Assembly (NCBI GenBank): GCA_037893245.1
Contig: JBAIAA010000543.1
Span: forward strand, 682,001 to 746,000
Length of the DNA stretch: 64,000 nucleotides
Direction of reading: 5' to 3'
Source: Crossaster papposus
Lineage: Eukaryota; Echinodermata; Asteroidea; Velatida; Solasteridae
Numbering within the stretch: position 1 is the first letter of the stretch; every line of letters starts with the position of its first letter. Below, piece by piece: positions 33,336 to 43,408 of this stretch. Made by a program: the position numbers and the translations under genes. Under the pieces are notes generated by a model that ran no database searches, was not told where the DNA came from, and saw nothing but the letters and a program-made list of their open reading frames with translations.

Positions 33336-33900
33336 TCATCGTATTGCGTTGCGAAATTTGTCCTGTGTGTCGGAGTTCATCATGTTGCTAGGATCAAGCG
33401 AGATTGGAGCGGAGTGTGCCGTGTATGTTGTTGTGGGGTGTGAGATTTGTAGGCCGCTTGCCGTGTCCTGGTTGTAAGAGTCTGAATGAGGGTCCTCGGA
33501 CGGGGGTATAAACACTGGGCTGACCTGGCTGACCTGACCTGCCACGCTTTGGATACGGGCTGGTGGGGGCCAGAGCCTGGCACGGTTGGTGCTCGTGGTA
33601 CGACCGTCAGTACGAGGTTCAATTGCAAACGTGGTGTCAATAGGACTAATTGCTGAGATGTCAAGCTCCACGAAATCTCTTCCGGCCACACGGTTGTTGT
33701 CTTGGGTGGGGCTCTGTGCACTGTGTGGCAATTGTTTGGTTCTTTGGTAGACCCGTAGGTGAACGTAGTGCCATTTCCTAGCGTCACCTGACCCTGTGTA
33801 GGGCGGATTGCAATGTCATTTGTTTCAATGAAGGGGGTCCCTGCGAGGATTTTGACGTCGAGGTTTTCGACCACCAAACCCACCAAATTCGGCTCCATTG
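33336..33900 (-). pseudogene. retroelement II: protease-RT linker, frameshifted
   Basis: Two overlapping minus frames (33,731-33,336 and 33,898-33,380), low in complexity and rich in Ser/Thr/Pro, continue between the protease and the RT start. EPNLVGLVVENLDVKILAGT and PFIETNDIAIRPTQ resemble the hydrophobic C-terminal half of a retropepsin (an AGTPFIE motif, comparable to the ILG flap-dimer segment). No complete frame joins them to the neighbours. Confidence 0.6.
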
Positions 33901-34517
33901 CGTTTTAGAGTGAAGTTGGTTTCTCCGACAACAACATGGGGTGAGGACCCATCATCCTGATGAACAGACTGTGAGCTCTTTTGGATTCTGAATCGCAACC
34001 TCTTCGCTGTGGCTTTACGTATCATGTTACCTGTTGCTCCGCTGTCGATGGTAACCCGTACGGTGTGGTGGTCATGGAACGTGTCGATGTATGGGGATTG
34101 TCCGACCTGGACACGTAGGGTCGATGCTGACGCTGGAAGGGGTGAGCCTTCGTCAGTATTCATATCGATGGGCTCGTCATCAGATTCGTCAAGGATATTT
34201 GCGACTTGACGTGCCCGTGCGATGTATCTTCGATCCGGTTGTGGCAAGTGGGGGCATTCACTGAGGAAATGGCGATGGTCACTGCGTCCCACTTGCTTGC
34301 AGAGGGGACACGTTTTAGTGGCCATGGCAGGCTTGGGGCGGAATGAGGTTTGGCTACGAGGTGTAGTCGATGGTGTCGTTTGACGAGGGTATTGTGGTCG
34401 TGATGTCAAGGTACGCATGGACCGTGTACTGTCAGAGGTGTGAAGCTTTCCAACAATGTGCTGGAGATATTTGTGGCTTGATTGACGCCAGGCTGCGGGG
34501 GCGTAGCTCGGTACCAT
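33825..34517 (-). pseudogene. retroelement II: nucleocapsid zinc knuckle and aspartic protease
   Basis: The frame contains CPLCKQVGRSDHRHFLSECP, a Cys/His zinc-binding knuckle (C-x2-C…H…C), at residues ~74-93. About 85 residues later comes VRVTIDSGATGNMI, the D-S-G active-site loop of a retropepsin that would cleave the polyprotein. An acidic linker (LDESDDEPIDMNTDEG) separates them. The frame is shifted from both the gag frame upstream and the protease C-terminal part downstream. Confidence 0.85.
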
Positions 34518-35155
34518 ATCGTTGCTTTACGAGGCGAAGGAGGCCGGTATGGATGGGACGGAGCCATGTGAGTACGATGTAGTTTTCAAGTGAAGGAGAC
34601 ATTTCTTCATCTTCACCGATAACTTGGCCGTGGTGGGATATGCCGCTGTCACGACGGAGAGGATTATCATCAACAAAGGCCATTATGCGCTGATAAAGGT
34701 CTTTGGGACGTTCATCAGCATTGAGATGTAGTAAGGCAAAGTCGAGCATGTGCCCACCAGTGGACTGGAAGCCAAAATGTAGTCGGATTGACTGCCAAAT
34801 GCTTGTGATGGATGTGGTGTTCTTAACGATGGTATTTCTGGATATGAATGGGCAATAGTTTGCAATTTGGCCCAACATGAGCTCGAGCATAGATACCTCT
34901 TTTGTTGAGCGGTCCGGCGTTTGTCCGCCGGGACCTGGTCATCATCATCGATAAATCCACGGGGGGTGAGGTATTTGTCTGTTTGTCCCATGTGAAGTTT
35001 TCAACGAGAAAGTTTGCAAAGTTTGGGTCAAGTGACAAAGTATATTGCAGATTGTGCTTCCAATTTTCGAAGGAATTCACGGTCTTAGTCTTGCTTAAAG
35101 ACCACTGTTTTGGCGCACGATGTGTAGTGGCCATTCTGATGGGGTTTGTAGTCAC
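34432..35155 (-). pseudogene. retroelement II: gag (capsid-like) remnants
   Basis: The N-terminal frame (35,155-34,823) reads [20 protein letters not shown] and [15 protein letters not shown] second frame (34,890-34,432) gives [52 protein letters not shown] and [20 protein letters not shown]. This helical pattern is typical of LTR-retroelement gag capsid, and the order gag, zinc knuckle, protease, RT on one strand supports it. At least two frameshifts break it. The presumed start is the ATG near 35,155. Confidence 0.8.
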
Positions 35156-35159
35156 TCTT

Positions 35160-35631
35160 GTAAAAGTAAAAGTCAGTGTTCTTACACAGCTGTAGTTTTA
35201 GCTGGTTGGCCGCTCACCCGCCATTGATAGACGCAAACGATCAGGAGTCCGGAGATTGGCACTTAAACTGGCGGTAGTTTCGTCACGACCAGTTTGATGA
35301 GCTAAAAGTAGTTGGGTACTCAAAATTAATGAATCATGGCCAAACATAAGACTTAAAGAACGAGAAGAGCAACTTTAATGTAGCGACAAACGCACGAGGT
35401 GAAACAAGATGTCAGCGCCCAAGGCACATATGTATACAAGAAACAACACTCGCAAGAGGGCGCTATAACACAACTGGCGAATGGCCACTGGTTTATCTTG
35501 ACGTCTTTGTCTCTCAACAACACTGTATCGCCAACACAAGTGTTCCTTTCTGATTCGACCCATTTACGTATCTGCTGAAGACTTTGGAGGTAGCTAAGTT
35601 TTCACTGTTTCCAGAAACGGTCTGCGAGAAT
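35160..35631 (-). other. possible 5' LTR / leader of retroelement II
   Basis: About 470 bp upstream of the gag start in minus orientation, with no gene. On the minus strand a TGTTGTTGAGAGACAAAG start, an ATTAAA-type signal (CTACATTAAAGTTGC) and a tail with CATCAAACTGGTCGTGACG could be an LTR followed by a primer-binding region. No second LTR copy exists in the window, so this is only an inference from position. Confidence 0.3.
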
Positions 35632-36031
35632 CTAAACCATTTTCCATTGCGCTGTATACATGTTCTGGGTACAATCTTCGATGATCACCTCTTCAATGCT
35701 CCCACGTTTCTGAGTCAACAGCATAGACGGTGTTAGGAAGCAAGTGTCTTCCTGATCAGAGCTCAACGGGACAAGAGGTCGAGCATTGACTATGGCCATA
35801 AAAGTGACCAATGTCTCACGAGTAAAGGTTCGGTGTTTGGTCTCCAATAATATGCCATTGAGAATATTTTCGGTCATGCCAACCATTCTTGCCCACATTC
35901 CTCCCATATGAGGGGCATGGGGAGGATTCAGCTCCCATTCCGTGTCGTTCCTCTATAGATAAGACTGGAAGAACTGGTCGTTTTTCAATCCAACAAAATG
36001 TGACCCCTGGTCAGACCAGAACACCTCGGCC
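35632..36031 (-). pseudogene. BEL/Pao integrase fragment
   Basis: Minus strand: FWSDQGSHFVGLKND (second catalytic Asp) near 36,000, then after frame damage ELNPPHAPHMGGMWARMVG (~35,930-35,890). Then come TFTRETLVTFMAIVNARPLV and CFLTPSMLL. The APH-GG-WERM-like box and the N(S/A)RPL…LTP box are characteristic of BEL/Pao integrases, distinct from Ty3/gypsy ones. The fragment is cut at ~36,040 by the inverted end of the next element. No matching remainder was firmly identified on the far side (after 42,329). Confidence 0.8.
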
Positions 36032-36200
36032 TTGCCTCACAGGGTTTTTTCTGTCAAGGTTTTCTCAACGGTTTCATCATCCTGAACCTCAACCATTTGA
36101 TATTAGCTTGGGGGCCACCCTGATTTTTGCCCCTAATTCAAAATGGCCGCCAAAATCCAAAATGGCCACTAAAATTACATAAATTACGTATATACTGCTA

Positions 36201-36680
36201 ATTACGTTTAATATCAACGTGTTTTTTTAGTGATTCTGTCATCTTGAATGTACACCCATTGAATTTAGCTCCAGAGCCACCCATAATTTGGCCTCAAATC
36301 CAAGATGGCCGCAAAAATCTAAAATGGCTGCCAAAATTACATAAAATATATATATACTGCTAATTACGTTTAATATCAACGTTGTTTGTGTGATTCTGTC
36401 ATCTTGAATGTACACCCATTGAATTTGGCTCCAGAGCCACCCAGAATTTGAACTCAAATCCAAGATGGCCGCCAAAATCTGAAATGGCTGCCAAAACTAC
36501 ATAAAATATACTGCTAATTACGTTTAATATCAACGGTTTTGTGTGTGATTATGTCATCTTGAATGTACACCCATTGAATTTAGCTCCAGAGCCACCCAGA
36601 ATTTGGCCTCAAATCCAAGATGGCCGCCAAAATCTAAAATGGCTGCCAAAATTACCCTAATCAGGTTTATACTGCTTCTA
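36201..36680. repeat. ~155-162-bp subterminal tandem repeat with AAGATGGCCGCC motifs
   Basis: Three tandem units beginning ATTACGTTTAATATCAAC at 36,201, 36,363 and 36,517. Each carries GTCATCTTGAATGTACACCC, CTCCAGAGCCACCC, CAAATCCAAGATGGCCGC and AATGGCTGCCAAAA. They lie just inside the left inverted end. The right end has only one unit, so the array expanded after the element formed. Confidence 0.85.
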
Positions 36681-36940
36681 GTTTTTTCTGTCAGAGTTTT
36701 TTCAGTGATTCCGTCTTTTCTTCGGCCTTTAAGATTAGTCTGGGCAATACCCAAGATTTATCGTCTAATCCAAGATGGCTGTCAAAATGGCTGTCAAAAT
36801 GGCTGCCAAAAGGGCTGCCAAAATGGCTGCTAAAATGGCCATCAAAAGCATCTTACTTAAATTTAAAGTACATGTTCGTTTTGTCCTGTTAAAGTTTACT
36901 AAAGTTGGTTTCATTGTGGCGTTCTGAACCTAAGCCTTTT

Positions 36941-39013
36941 GAAATTAACTTGTGGCTACCCACGATTTGTCCGCCCAAATCCAAAATGGCTACCAAAATG
37001 ACCTTAATCAGATTTAAACGGTATCTTATTTATTCCCCATAATTTAGTAAAGGACCTGGCTCAGACATGTATGCACATTATTTAGGAGAGGATAACTCAA
37101 CTGTTCTAGGCTGATATGACCCCAATGAACAACTTGGGATGTGTGCCAAAATCTCTATCCGGTGCGAACAGCCCAGAAATGACCACGCCCTTTTAACAAT
37201 TACCATGCCCTTTTGTTATATGACCACGCCCTTCTTATCGAAAGTGCTACTTCCGACATAGCTGTATCTTCTAAACCGTTGGAGCTAGACATTTTCTGAT
37301 GTGCTCAAAAAGATGTTCATTGGATATTTTACAAGAACATTTCTAAAAACCGTTCGGTCAACTTATTACCATACAAATAAATACATACACCGGGAATTTC
37401 CATATATATTTATTAATTAAACTTTCCACACTTAGAGCAAAGTTAGAACATTTGTGTCATCTACTAGAGCTTAACTGACATTTCGGAATTTAAACAATAC
37501 AACGTATTTTGTTTTAAGAAAGAAAACAAGCATTTAATTATTATAAAGTAACACAACAGAGTCCAGGTATGAGAATTATGAGCAGTGTTCATTCAGTGAT
37601 GGGTTCTTACAACAATCTCCTCCCTTGCATTTGCAGTACTTGCAACAATGGATCCAAGCAACTCGCCTTCTGGTTTTGAGATCACATCTCGGGGACTAAT
37701 GAATTAAGACGATTTCACCCTTAAAACGGCCACAAAAGTACTCGATAAGCCATCTGAGATGCAAGTACAGTACTTTGTGAGCTCATCTCCCAGCGTTATG
37801 CAGATATCGTGGAGTGGTAATATTGATCTTTTTACTCTTGAGTTGTGGATGAGCCAGAACTCTTGGAGGCCAAGATCTCTCAAATTGACCTGATGACACA
37901 TCTGTGTCACCTGATGACAGCGTCAGGGATGTAGGGCCTGTCCGGTGACTTAGAATGTCCTGCACATGGAACATAATCCTGTCATCAGCTTCCTCGTGTG
38001 TGCAGTTGAGCCGAAGGAATGACGAAGCACACACAGCTGACACAATCCATGCCTTTGGTGATATACCAAGGTATAGATGTTTGGTGTCTTGTTATCTGGT
38101 GGTGAGCCACTAAACATAGAATGCATGGAAAGCAGTTTTGCTGATGGAAGATGACCAAAAGTCACCATGTCTTTTGACACTTAAAGAGAGGACAGCATCA
38201 AGAATGGAGAGAGGGGAAGAAGAGGAAAGTGAACCTTGATTTTGAATGCCGCGTCTTATGGTTTTGTAAGAAGGTGTAATTCATTAGTCCCCGAGATTGT
38301 GATCTCAAAACAAAAAGGCGAGTTGCTTGGATCCATTGTTGCAAGTACTGCAAATACAAGGGAGTTGATTGTTGTAAGAACCCATCACTGAATGAACACT
38401 GCTCATAATTTTCATACCTGGACTCTGTTGTCTTACTTTATAATAATTAAATGCTTGTTTTCTTTCTCTAAAAATGCTTGTATTGTTTAAATTCCGAATT
38501 GTCAGTTAAACTCTAGTAGATGACACAAATGCTCTAAGTTTGGAAAGTTTAATTAATAAATATATATGGAAATTCCGGTGTATGTATTTGGTAATAAGTT
38601 GACCGAATGGTTTTTAGAAATGTTCTTGTAAAATATCCAATGAACATCTTGAGCACATCAGAAAATGTCTAGCTCCAACGGTTTAGAAGATACAGCTATG
38701 TCGTAAGTAGCACTCCCGATAAAAAGGGCGTGGTCATTTTAAAAAGGGCATGGTCATTTAAAAAAGGGCGTGGTCATTTCCGGGCTGTTCGCCCCGGATA
38801 GAGATTTTGGAACACATCCCAAGTTGTTCTTTGGGGTCATATCAGCCTAGAACAGTTGAGTTATCCTCTCCTAAATAATGTGCATACATGGATGAGCCAG
38901 GTCTTTTACTAAATTATGGGGAATAAATAAGAGACCGTTTAAATCTGATTAAGGTCATTGTGGTAGCCATTTTGGATTTGGGCGGACAAATATTGGGTAG
39001 CCACAAGTTAAAT
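36941..39013. repeat. large inverted repeat (two ~0.75 kb arms, 0.57 kb centre)
   Basis: The left arm (36,941-37,707) and right arm (38,276-39,013) are reverse complements with clearly more than 90% identity by eye, apart from small indels. Matched blocks include TTAACTTGTGGCTACCCA, GGAGAGGATAACTCAACTG, GGTTTAGAAGATACAGCTATG and GGACTCTGTTG. A simple-repeat inner stretch (AAAATGGCTGCCAAAA) adds a shorter outer match around 36,775-36,865 and 39,010-39,065. Transcripts from either strand could form a long hairpin. Confidence 0.92.
37704..38180 (-). pseudogene. decayed transposon-associated gene in the palindrome centre
   Basis: Minus-strand frames give SSFLRLNCTHEEADDRIMFH, VQDILSHRTGPTSLTLSSGD and TDV (38,043-37,9xx). 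After a frameshift they give FWLIHNSRVKRSILPLHDIC and ITLGDELTKYCTCISDGLSS. The pair HEEAD-RI-H / SGDTDV followed by LPLHDI--LG--L is, from memory, a conserved arrangement in uncharacterised transposon-encoded proteins of invertebrates; its biochemical role is unknown to me. The gene is short, frameshifted and lacks both ends. It sits between the palindrome arms and so is probably the remnant cargo of that element. Confidence 0.6.
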
Positions 39014-39424
39014 TTAAGTAAGATGCTTTTGATGGCCATTTTGGCAGCCATTTTGGCAGCCATTCGCGTTCGTTTATACCTCTATTAATAATAATTTAAA
39101 GGTAGTATACACCATCGGTAATTGCTTGAATTATTATGAATGGGTGAATTTTGGGGAGGGGGGGAGGTGGGGGGGTGGTTGTAATTTATTTTTCAACTGG
39201 CGTCGGCAGTGGTTCTTATTTATAATGTTCTGGGTTTTTTCTACGCGATCGCCTTCCGGAATTATGAAATGTATTTTTTCGGAACAAATACAGGATATCT
39301 AGCGCAATCATTTTGCTGGATGCCTACAATCATTGTTTACTTTCAAATAATAGAAGAAATGGGGACAAAACTGTTTGTTTGTTTACTGTAACATGCGAAC
39401 TTCGCGCTCGCATTTTACAGTTTT
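39014..39424. other. no recognised gene; G-rich and MITE-end-like sequence
   Basis: After the palindrome arm come AATTTAAAGGTAGTATACACC (similar to sequence ends at 43,409 and 63,918), a G-rich run (GGGGAGGGGGGGAGG, ~39,155-39,175) and AT-rich DNA. Short frames here have no recognisable content. Confidence 0.4.
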
Positions 39425-41222
39425 GGGTGTGCTATGGTGTTATATATGTGCCAACGATTGAACAAAAAATCGGGCGTTATATTTTTTTTGTTAGTGTAAT
39501 TTATTTTATTTTTTTAAGATTTTGTTTTTGTTTGCATTCATTTTTTTGTGGCGTCGCATTTTTTTTTTCGGCGTTGCATTTTTTGGGGGGGGAGTCCAGT
39601 AAGTACGGAGCCCCTGAAGGGACATTAAAACAACAATTATCTGGTGCACACAAAAAAAATTGTGATTTTCCGGGAATCCTTGATGGAAATCCATGTTTAC
39701 TGATTACGATTGGCTAGAGCGTGGAGGCAGAATTTAGAGTAAACAGTAAGTAATCATATTGAATTGTTTAGACAGGCATTTAGTAAGTAGGCCGTACCAA
39801 GGTAATATTTTCATGACAGGGGAAATATGTTTCCAGCGTACCCTGAATCTGAAATATGTTGTGAATTTATTATTGAATGTTGAAGATAGGGAGGAACGGT
39901 ATGTCACTCTAATAGTCTAGTGGGATTTCTAAAAAAAAGGCCTTGCATAAGGATCAAAGGGCATTTTGGGGTAAAAGTTGGGAAACAGACTTTTTATAAT
40001 AATTAAGGTATGCTGAATCCGATAAACCCGGTTTTCAAGCAAAATTTTGAGATTTTAACCGTCTAATTTGCATAATTTGCATAACCGCCAAATTGCCAAT
40101 TTTGGACACTTTTTGAATCATTTTCTGCAACAACTCTGTAACCAGGCAGGTCAAAATAAATTGTCTATACCTACGTTTTGAAGGCCAGGGAATGTGATAA
40201 ATGCATTTATAAAGTAATTAGTGGTAACCCTACTCCTAAATATGCAAATTATCCGCCGCCATTAGAAACAAATCGTTTTCTCAAATATCTCTGTAACTGG
40301 ACAAGTAAACACGACAAATGAGGTAGACCTATACTTTGATAGTGGGTGATGAGGTCAACTCTTGAGATAGGATCGAAATATGGTTGAGTTAAGGTATACA
40401 AATCACCTTTTGAAGGTGAAATTCCTTAGAACATTCAATTTCTAATTGTTCTCAATTCGTATTCTTCAAACGCTAAGGAATCTAAAATATGCTTTATTTT
40501 GCGGTATACATAACCCTAAAAAGTAATTAAATATCAATTAGTTTGTACTAGTATTTAGGCCTATAGGTACAGATGTTTTAAAAATAGGTAGGGGACAAAT
40601 TCAGAAACTGCGTCAGAGAATCAACCAATCAAAACAGGTTTTACATAGAGTATTATGAACCACACCTACACATATATACTTGAATTTAATCTTGAAGTTA
40701 ATCGGTCAACTTTAAGTTAATTTATAAGTTAATCTTCACATACATTTGAAAGTTAATTTGAAAGATTTGTGTAGATTTGTTATATATTTTTCTCTATTAG
40801 ACTATTAGAGTGACATACCGTTCCTCCCTATCCTCAACATTCAATAATAAATTCACCACATATTTCAGATTCAGGGTACGCTGGAAACATATTTCCCCTG
40901 TCATAAAAATATTACCTTGGTACGGCCTACTTACTAAATGCCTGTCTAAACAATTCAATATGATTACTTACTGTTTACTCTAAATTCTGCCTCCACGCTC
41001 TAGCCAATCGTAATCAGTAAACATGGATTTCCATCAAGGATTCCCGGAAAAAATAAAAAATAAAAAAAAAAACATCTTTAAAAAAATAAAAAATATTAAA
41101 AACAAAATATATATAGTCTAAAAAAAAAAAAAAATCTTACAAACAAAAAAAAAAATAAAAAAAAATATAACGCCCGATTTTTTTTTAAATGGTTGGCACA
41201 TATAGAACACCGTAGTGTGCCC
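39425..41222. repeat. nested foldback element with ~0.4-0.5 kb arms
   Basis: The left arm (39,425-39,925) pairs with the right arm (40,797-41,222). Matches include GTGCCAAC…AAAATCGGGCGTTATA against TATAACGCCCGATTTTTTTT…GTTGGCAC, AAATCCATGTTTACTGATTA, CATTTAGTAAGTAGGCCGTA, GGAAATATGTTTCCAGCG and AGGGAGGAACGGTATGTC. The arms differ in lengths of T/A-rich filler: the left has (GCATTTTTTTTTTCGGCG), the right an A-rich run at 41,045-41,165. The 870-bp loop (39,926-40,796) has no identifiable coding content. It is a typical foldback transposon or the ends of a deleted long-TIR element. Confidence 0.88.
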
Positions 41223-42148
41223 CCCCGTCTAAAAAATTCGTGGATCCGCGCTTGCACTATTTCAACAATCAACGGTCGTTTTAGATTCGTTTGTAAATGA
41301 AAATAAGCCCTTCCAGTTTATGAGAAAGAAATATTGTGTCTCAAAAGACGGGATAAGTTTTTATCCAATGATCGCCACAAAATTATTTAATAAATTTTCC
41401 TCTTTGTACGAGTGCTTCGATTCCACATGTATTTTAGATTTTCGAAATTGATAGGTCACGTTTTGGCGCGATATTTTTCTTCCGCGTCGCGCCATTGTTT
41501 AGTTTCCATATTTGGCCCAACCACAGTCGCCAGAATTACTTTTGATTAAATACACCTTTTAACAGTGTCATACACTAGAGAAATTAAGGGAAGCAGTCAA
41601 CATTTTCACCCAAATAACAACTGTACATTATAAGGTGTCAACCTGAGTAATAGAGCAAATACCTAAAAACCTGTCCTTGAGACTCATTCGAGGGATTCGG
41701 TCACATAATAGCGCTAGCAGCAATTTTCCAGGGGTGATTTTATTAGGAAATCATTGTACCAAAAATAATGTTAAAATCAATATTTTATTGTATAGGTCTG
41801 GAAGCACGCCACCAGTCAACTTTCAGGCTCTACCTCAGTTCATTTTCACAAAGGTTTGTTAAATACTCAACTTGAACAGGGACAGGAGGGAAAGGAGTGA
41901 AATAAGACGGGCAGGCCACCTAAATAATTAAATTTATCGAATTTTTATACAAAGCGTTATGCACGGCTGCTTTACATTCACAGTCACCGCGTTTGTTAAT
42001 ATAAAGCTCATTTATTGGTTCGTCAAAATAACGAGGGCAATTGGCAATAACTGAGAATAAGTGCATGGTGTTTGTGGTCTATGCGCGTCTTAAGTCATAC
42101 TGAGCGATCCGACTTTGGCTTAGATAAACAATTGTTGGCTTAGATAAA
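41223..42148. other. no recognised feature inside composite element
   Basis: AT-rich with scattered stops in all frames. A short frame of 61 codons at 41,677 has no recognisable features. The CG-containing stretch TTTTGGCGCGATATTTTTC around 41,460 is unremarkable. I see nothing else to report. Confidence 0.4.
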
Positions 42149-42489
42149 CCCGTTGATATTAAACGTAATTAGCAGTATATATGTAATTTATGTAATTTTA
42201 GCGGCCATTTTGGATTTTGGCGGCCATTTTGAATTAGTGGCAAAAATCAGGGTGGCCCCCAAGCTAATATCAAATGGTTGAGGTTCAGGATGATGAAACC
42301 GTTGAGAAAACCTTGACAGGAAAAACCCTTAGTTTTTCCTGGTCTGGGCCCTGTCTAAAACGGTCCTGAAGTTGATTGCAATTGCCTGTACCCTCTCAAA
42401 CACGAATGGGTGTAAATATGTAATACGTTAGGGAATATGATTATGAGATCACCGGAGTTTATAATTTTAGGAACATAACTTGTTATTAG

Positions 42490-43400
42490 TTGTTAGCTCA
42501 AACAAGGTTTGCATTAAAGTAGACAAGATGACAATACTGCCGCCTATATTAATGATTTTCTTGATGAAGAATGCGTAGTACCTAATATTACATTAGAGTT
42601 TGGTCAAAAGCAAATATAATCTATGTCGGTTGGGAAAGGAACAACTCTGGATGGCATTAGTGTTAAAATGATCAAAATTGCTTCACCTTAGGCCTAAATC
42701 ATTAAATCTTTAACTCGTATTTTTAACCTGTCTATAAGATGTGCGCGATAGCCTAAAAATTGGAAACATGCAGGAAATAAATGTAGTACAGGTAACTATC
42801 GGCCTATTTCTATACTGCCAATTATCTCTAAGATTTTTAAAAAATAGGTGCACACATCGGTATATAGCTACCTTGATGAAAACAATCTGATTCCTAGTTG
42901 CCATTCAGGATTTAGACCCCTGCACCCAACTGAAAGCACCCTACATGACTTAACAAACAAGTGTTTTGCGGCCATGGAGAATGGACAAGTTACAGGCAGT
43001 GTGTTTATAGACCTCAGTAAAGCATTTGATTGTGTTGATCATGAAATCTTACCAGAGAAACTAGAAAAGATGAACATGCCATCTTCTGTAATAATTGGTT
43101 TATTAAAGTCGTAAATAAGTGATCGCAGTCAGTCTGTAAATATTGGCGGCATGCATGTCCGTAAACACTGGTGTTCCGCAGGGGTCGATATTAGTTCATT
43201 GTTTATACTAGTGATCTTCCATTTTCTATATTCCCAAACTGCAACTTATTTATGTAAGCTGATGACTCCACATCAATATGTGAAGCTCCTCAATTACAGC
43301 TCTTACTAGTTTTCACAACTGGTGCGTAAGAAACAAGCTAGCATTAAATGCCACCAAAACCAAATGCATGCTTATTGGTACAAGGCAGACAATATCCAAT
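42490..43400 (+). pseudogene. LINE reverse transcriptase fragment
   Basis: The plus strand reads NYRPISILPIISKIFKK (~42,790-42,840), a stop, and then an open frame to 43,114: SYLDENNLIPSCHSGFRPLH, STLHDLTNKCF and GSVFIDLSKAFDCVDHEIL. The last carries the first catalytic Asp in the D-SKAFD-V-H motif. Downstream in shifted frames are GVPQGSIL (43,170) and, after a stop, ADDSTS (43,258-43,270), the remnant of the YADD catalytic box. Motif order and wording match CR1/L2/jockey-type non-LTR elements. Several stops and frameshifts make it inactive. It is in the same sense as the LINE end at 30.5 kb, but covers a different part of RT and need not be the same family. Confidence 0.88.
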
Positions 43401-43408
43401 GTTGACTT

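Larger units (their letters stand above)
36041..42329. mobile_element. ~6.3 kb composite DNA element with ~180-bp terminal inverted repeats
   Basis: The left end, AGGGTTTTTTCTGTCAAGG (36,041-36,222), matches the reverse complement of the right end (42,149-42,329) through TTTCATCATCCTGAACC, CCAAAATGGCCACTAAAATT and TACTGCTAATTACG. The right end is AAAAACCCT at 42,329. The left end lies within the BEL integrase. No target-site duplication is clear (CCTCAC on the left, TAGTTT on the right). Inside are a tandem repeat, a large palindrome with a decayed gene, and a second foldback. The whole is a long-TIR transposon enlarged by nested insertions. The superfamily is not assigned. Confidence 0.7.

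Noticed and set aside
39209-39717. Hydrophobic frames around 39.2-39.7 kb as membrane proteins.
   Set aside because: They are T-rich filler of the foldback arm translated as Phe/Leu; the opposite arm does not keep the frame.
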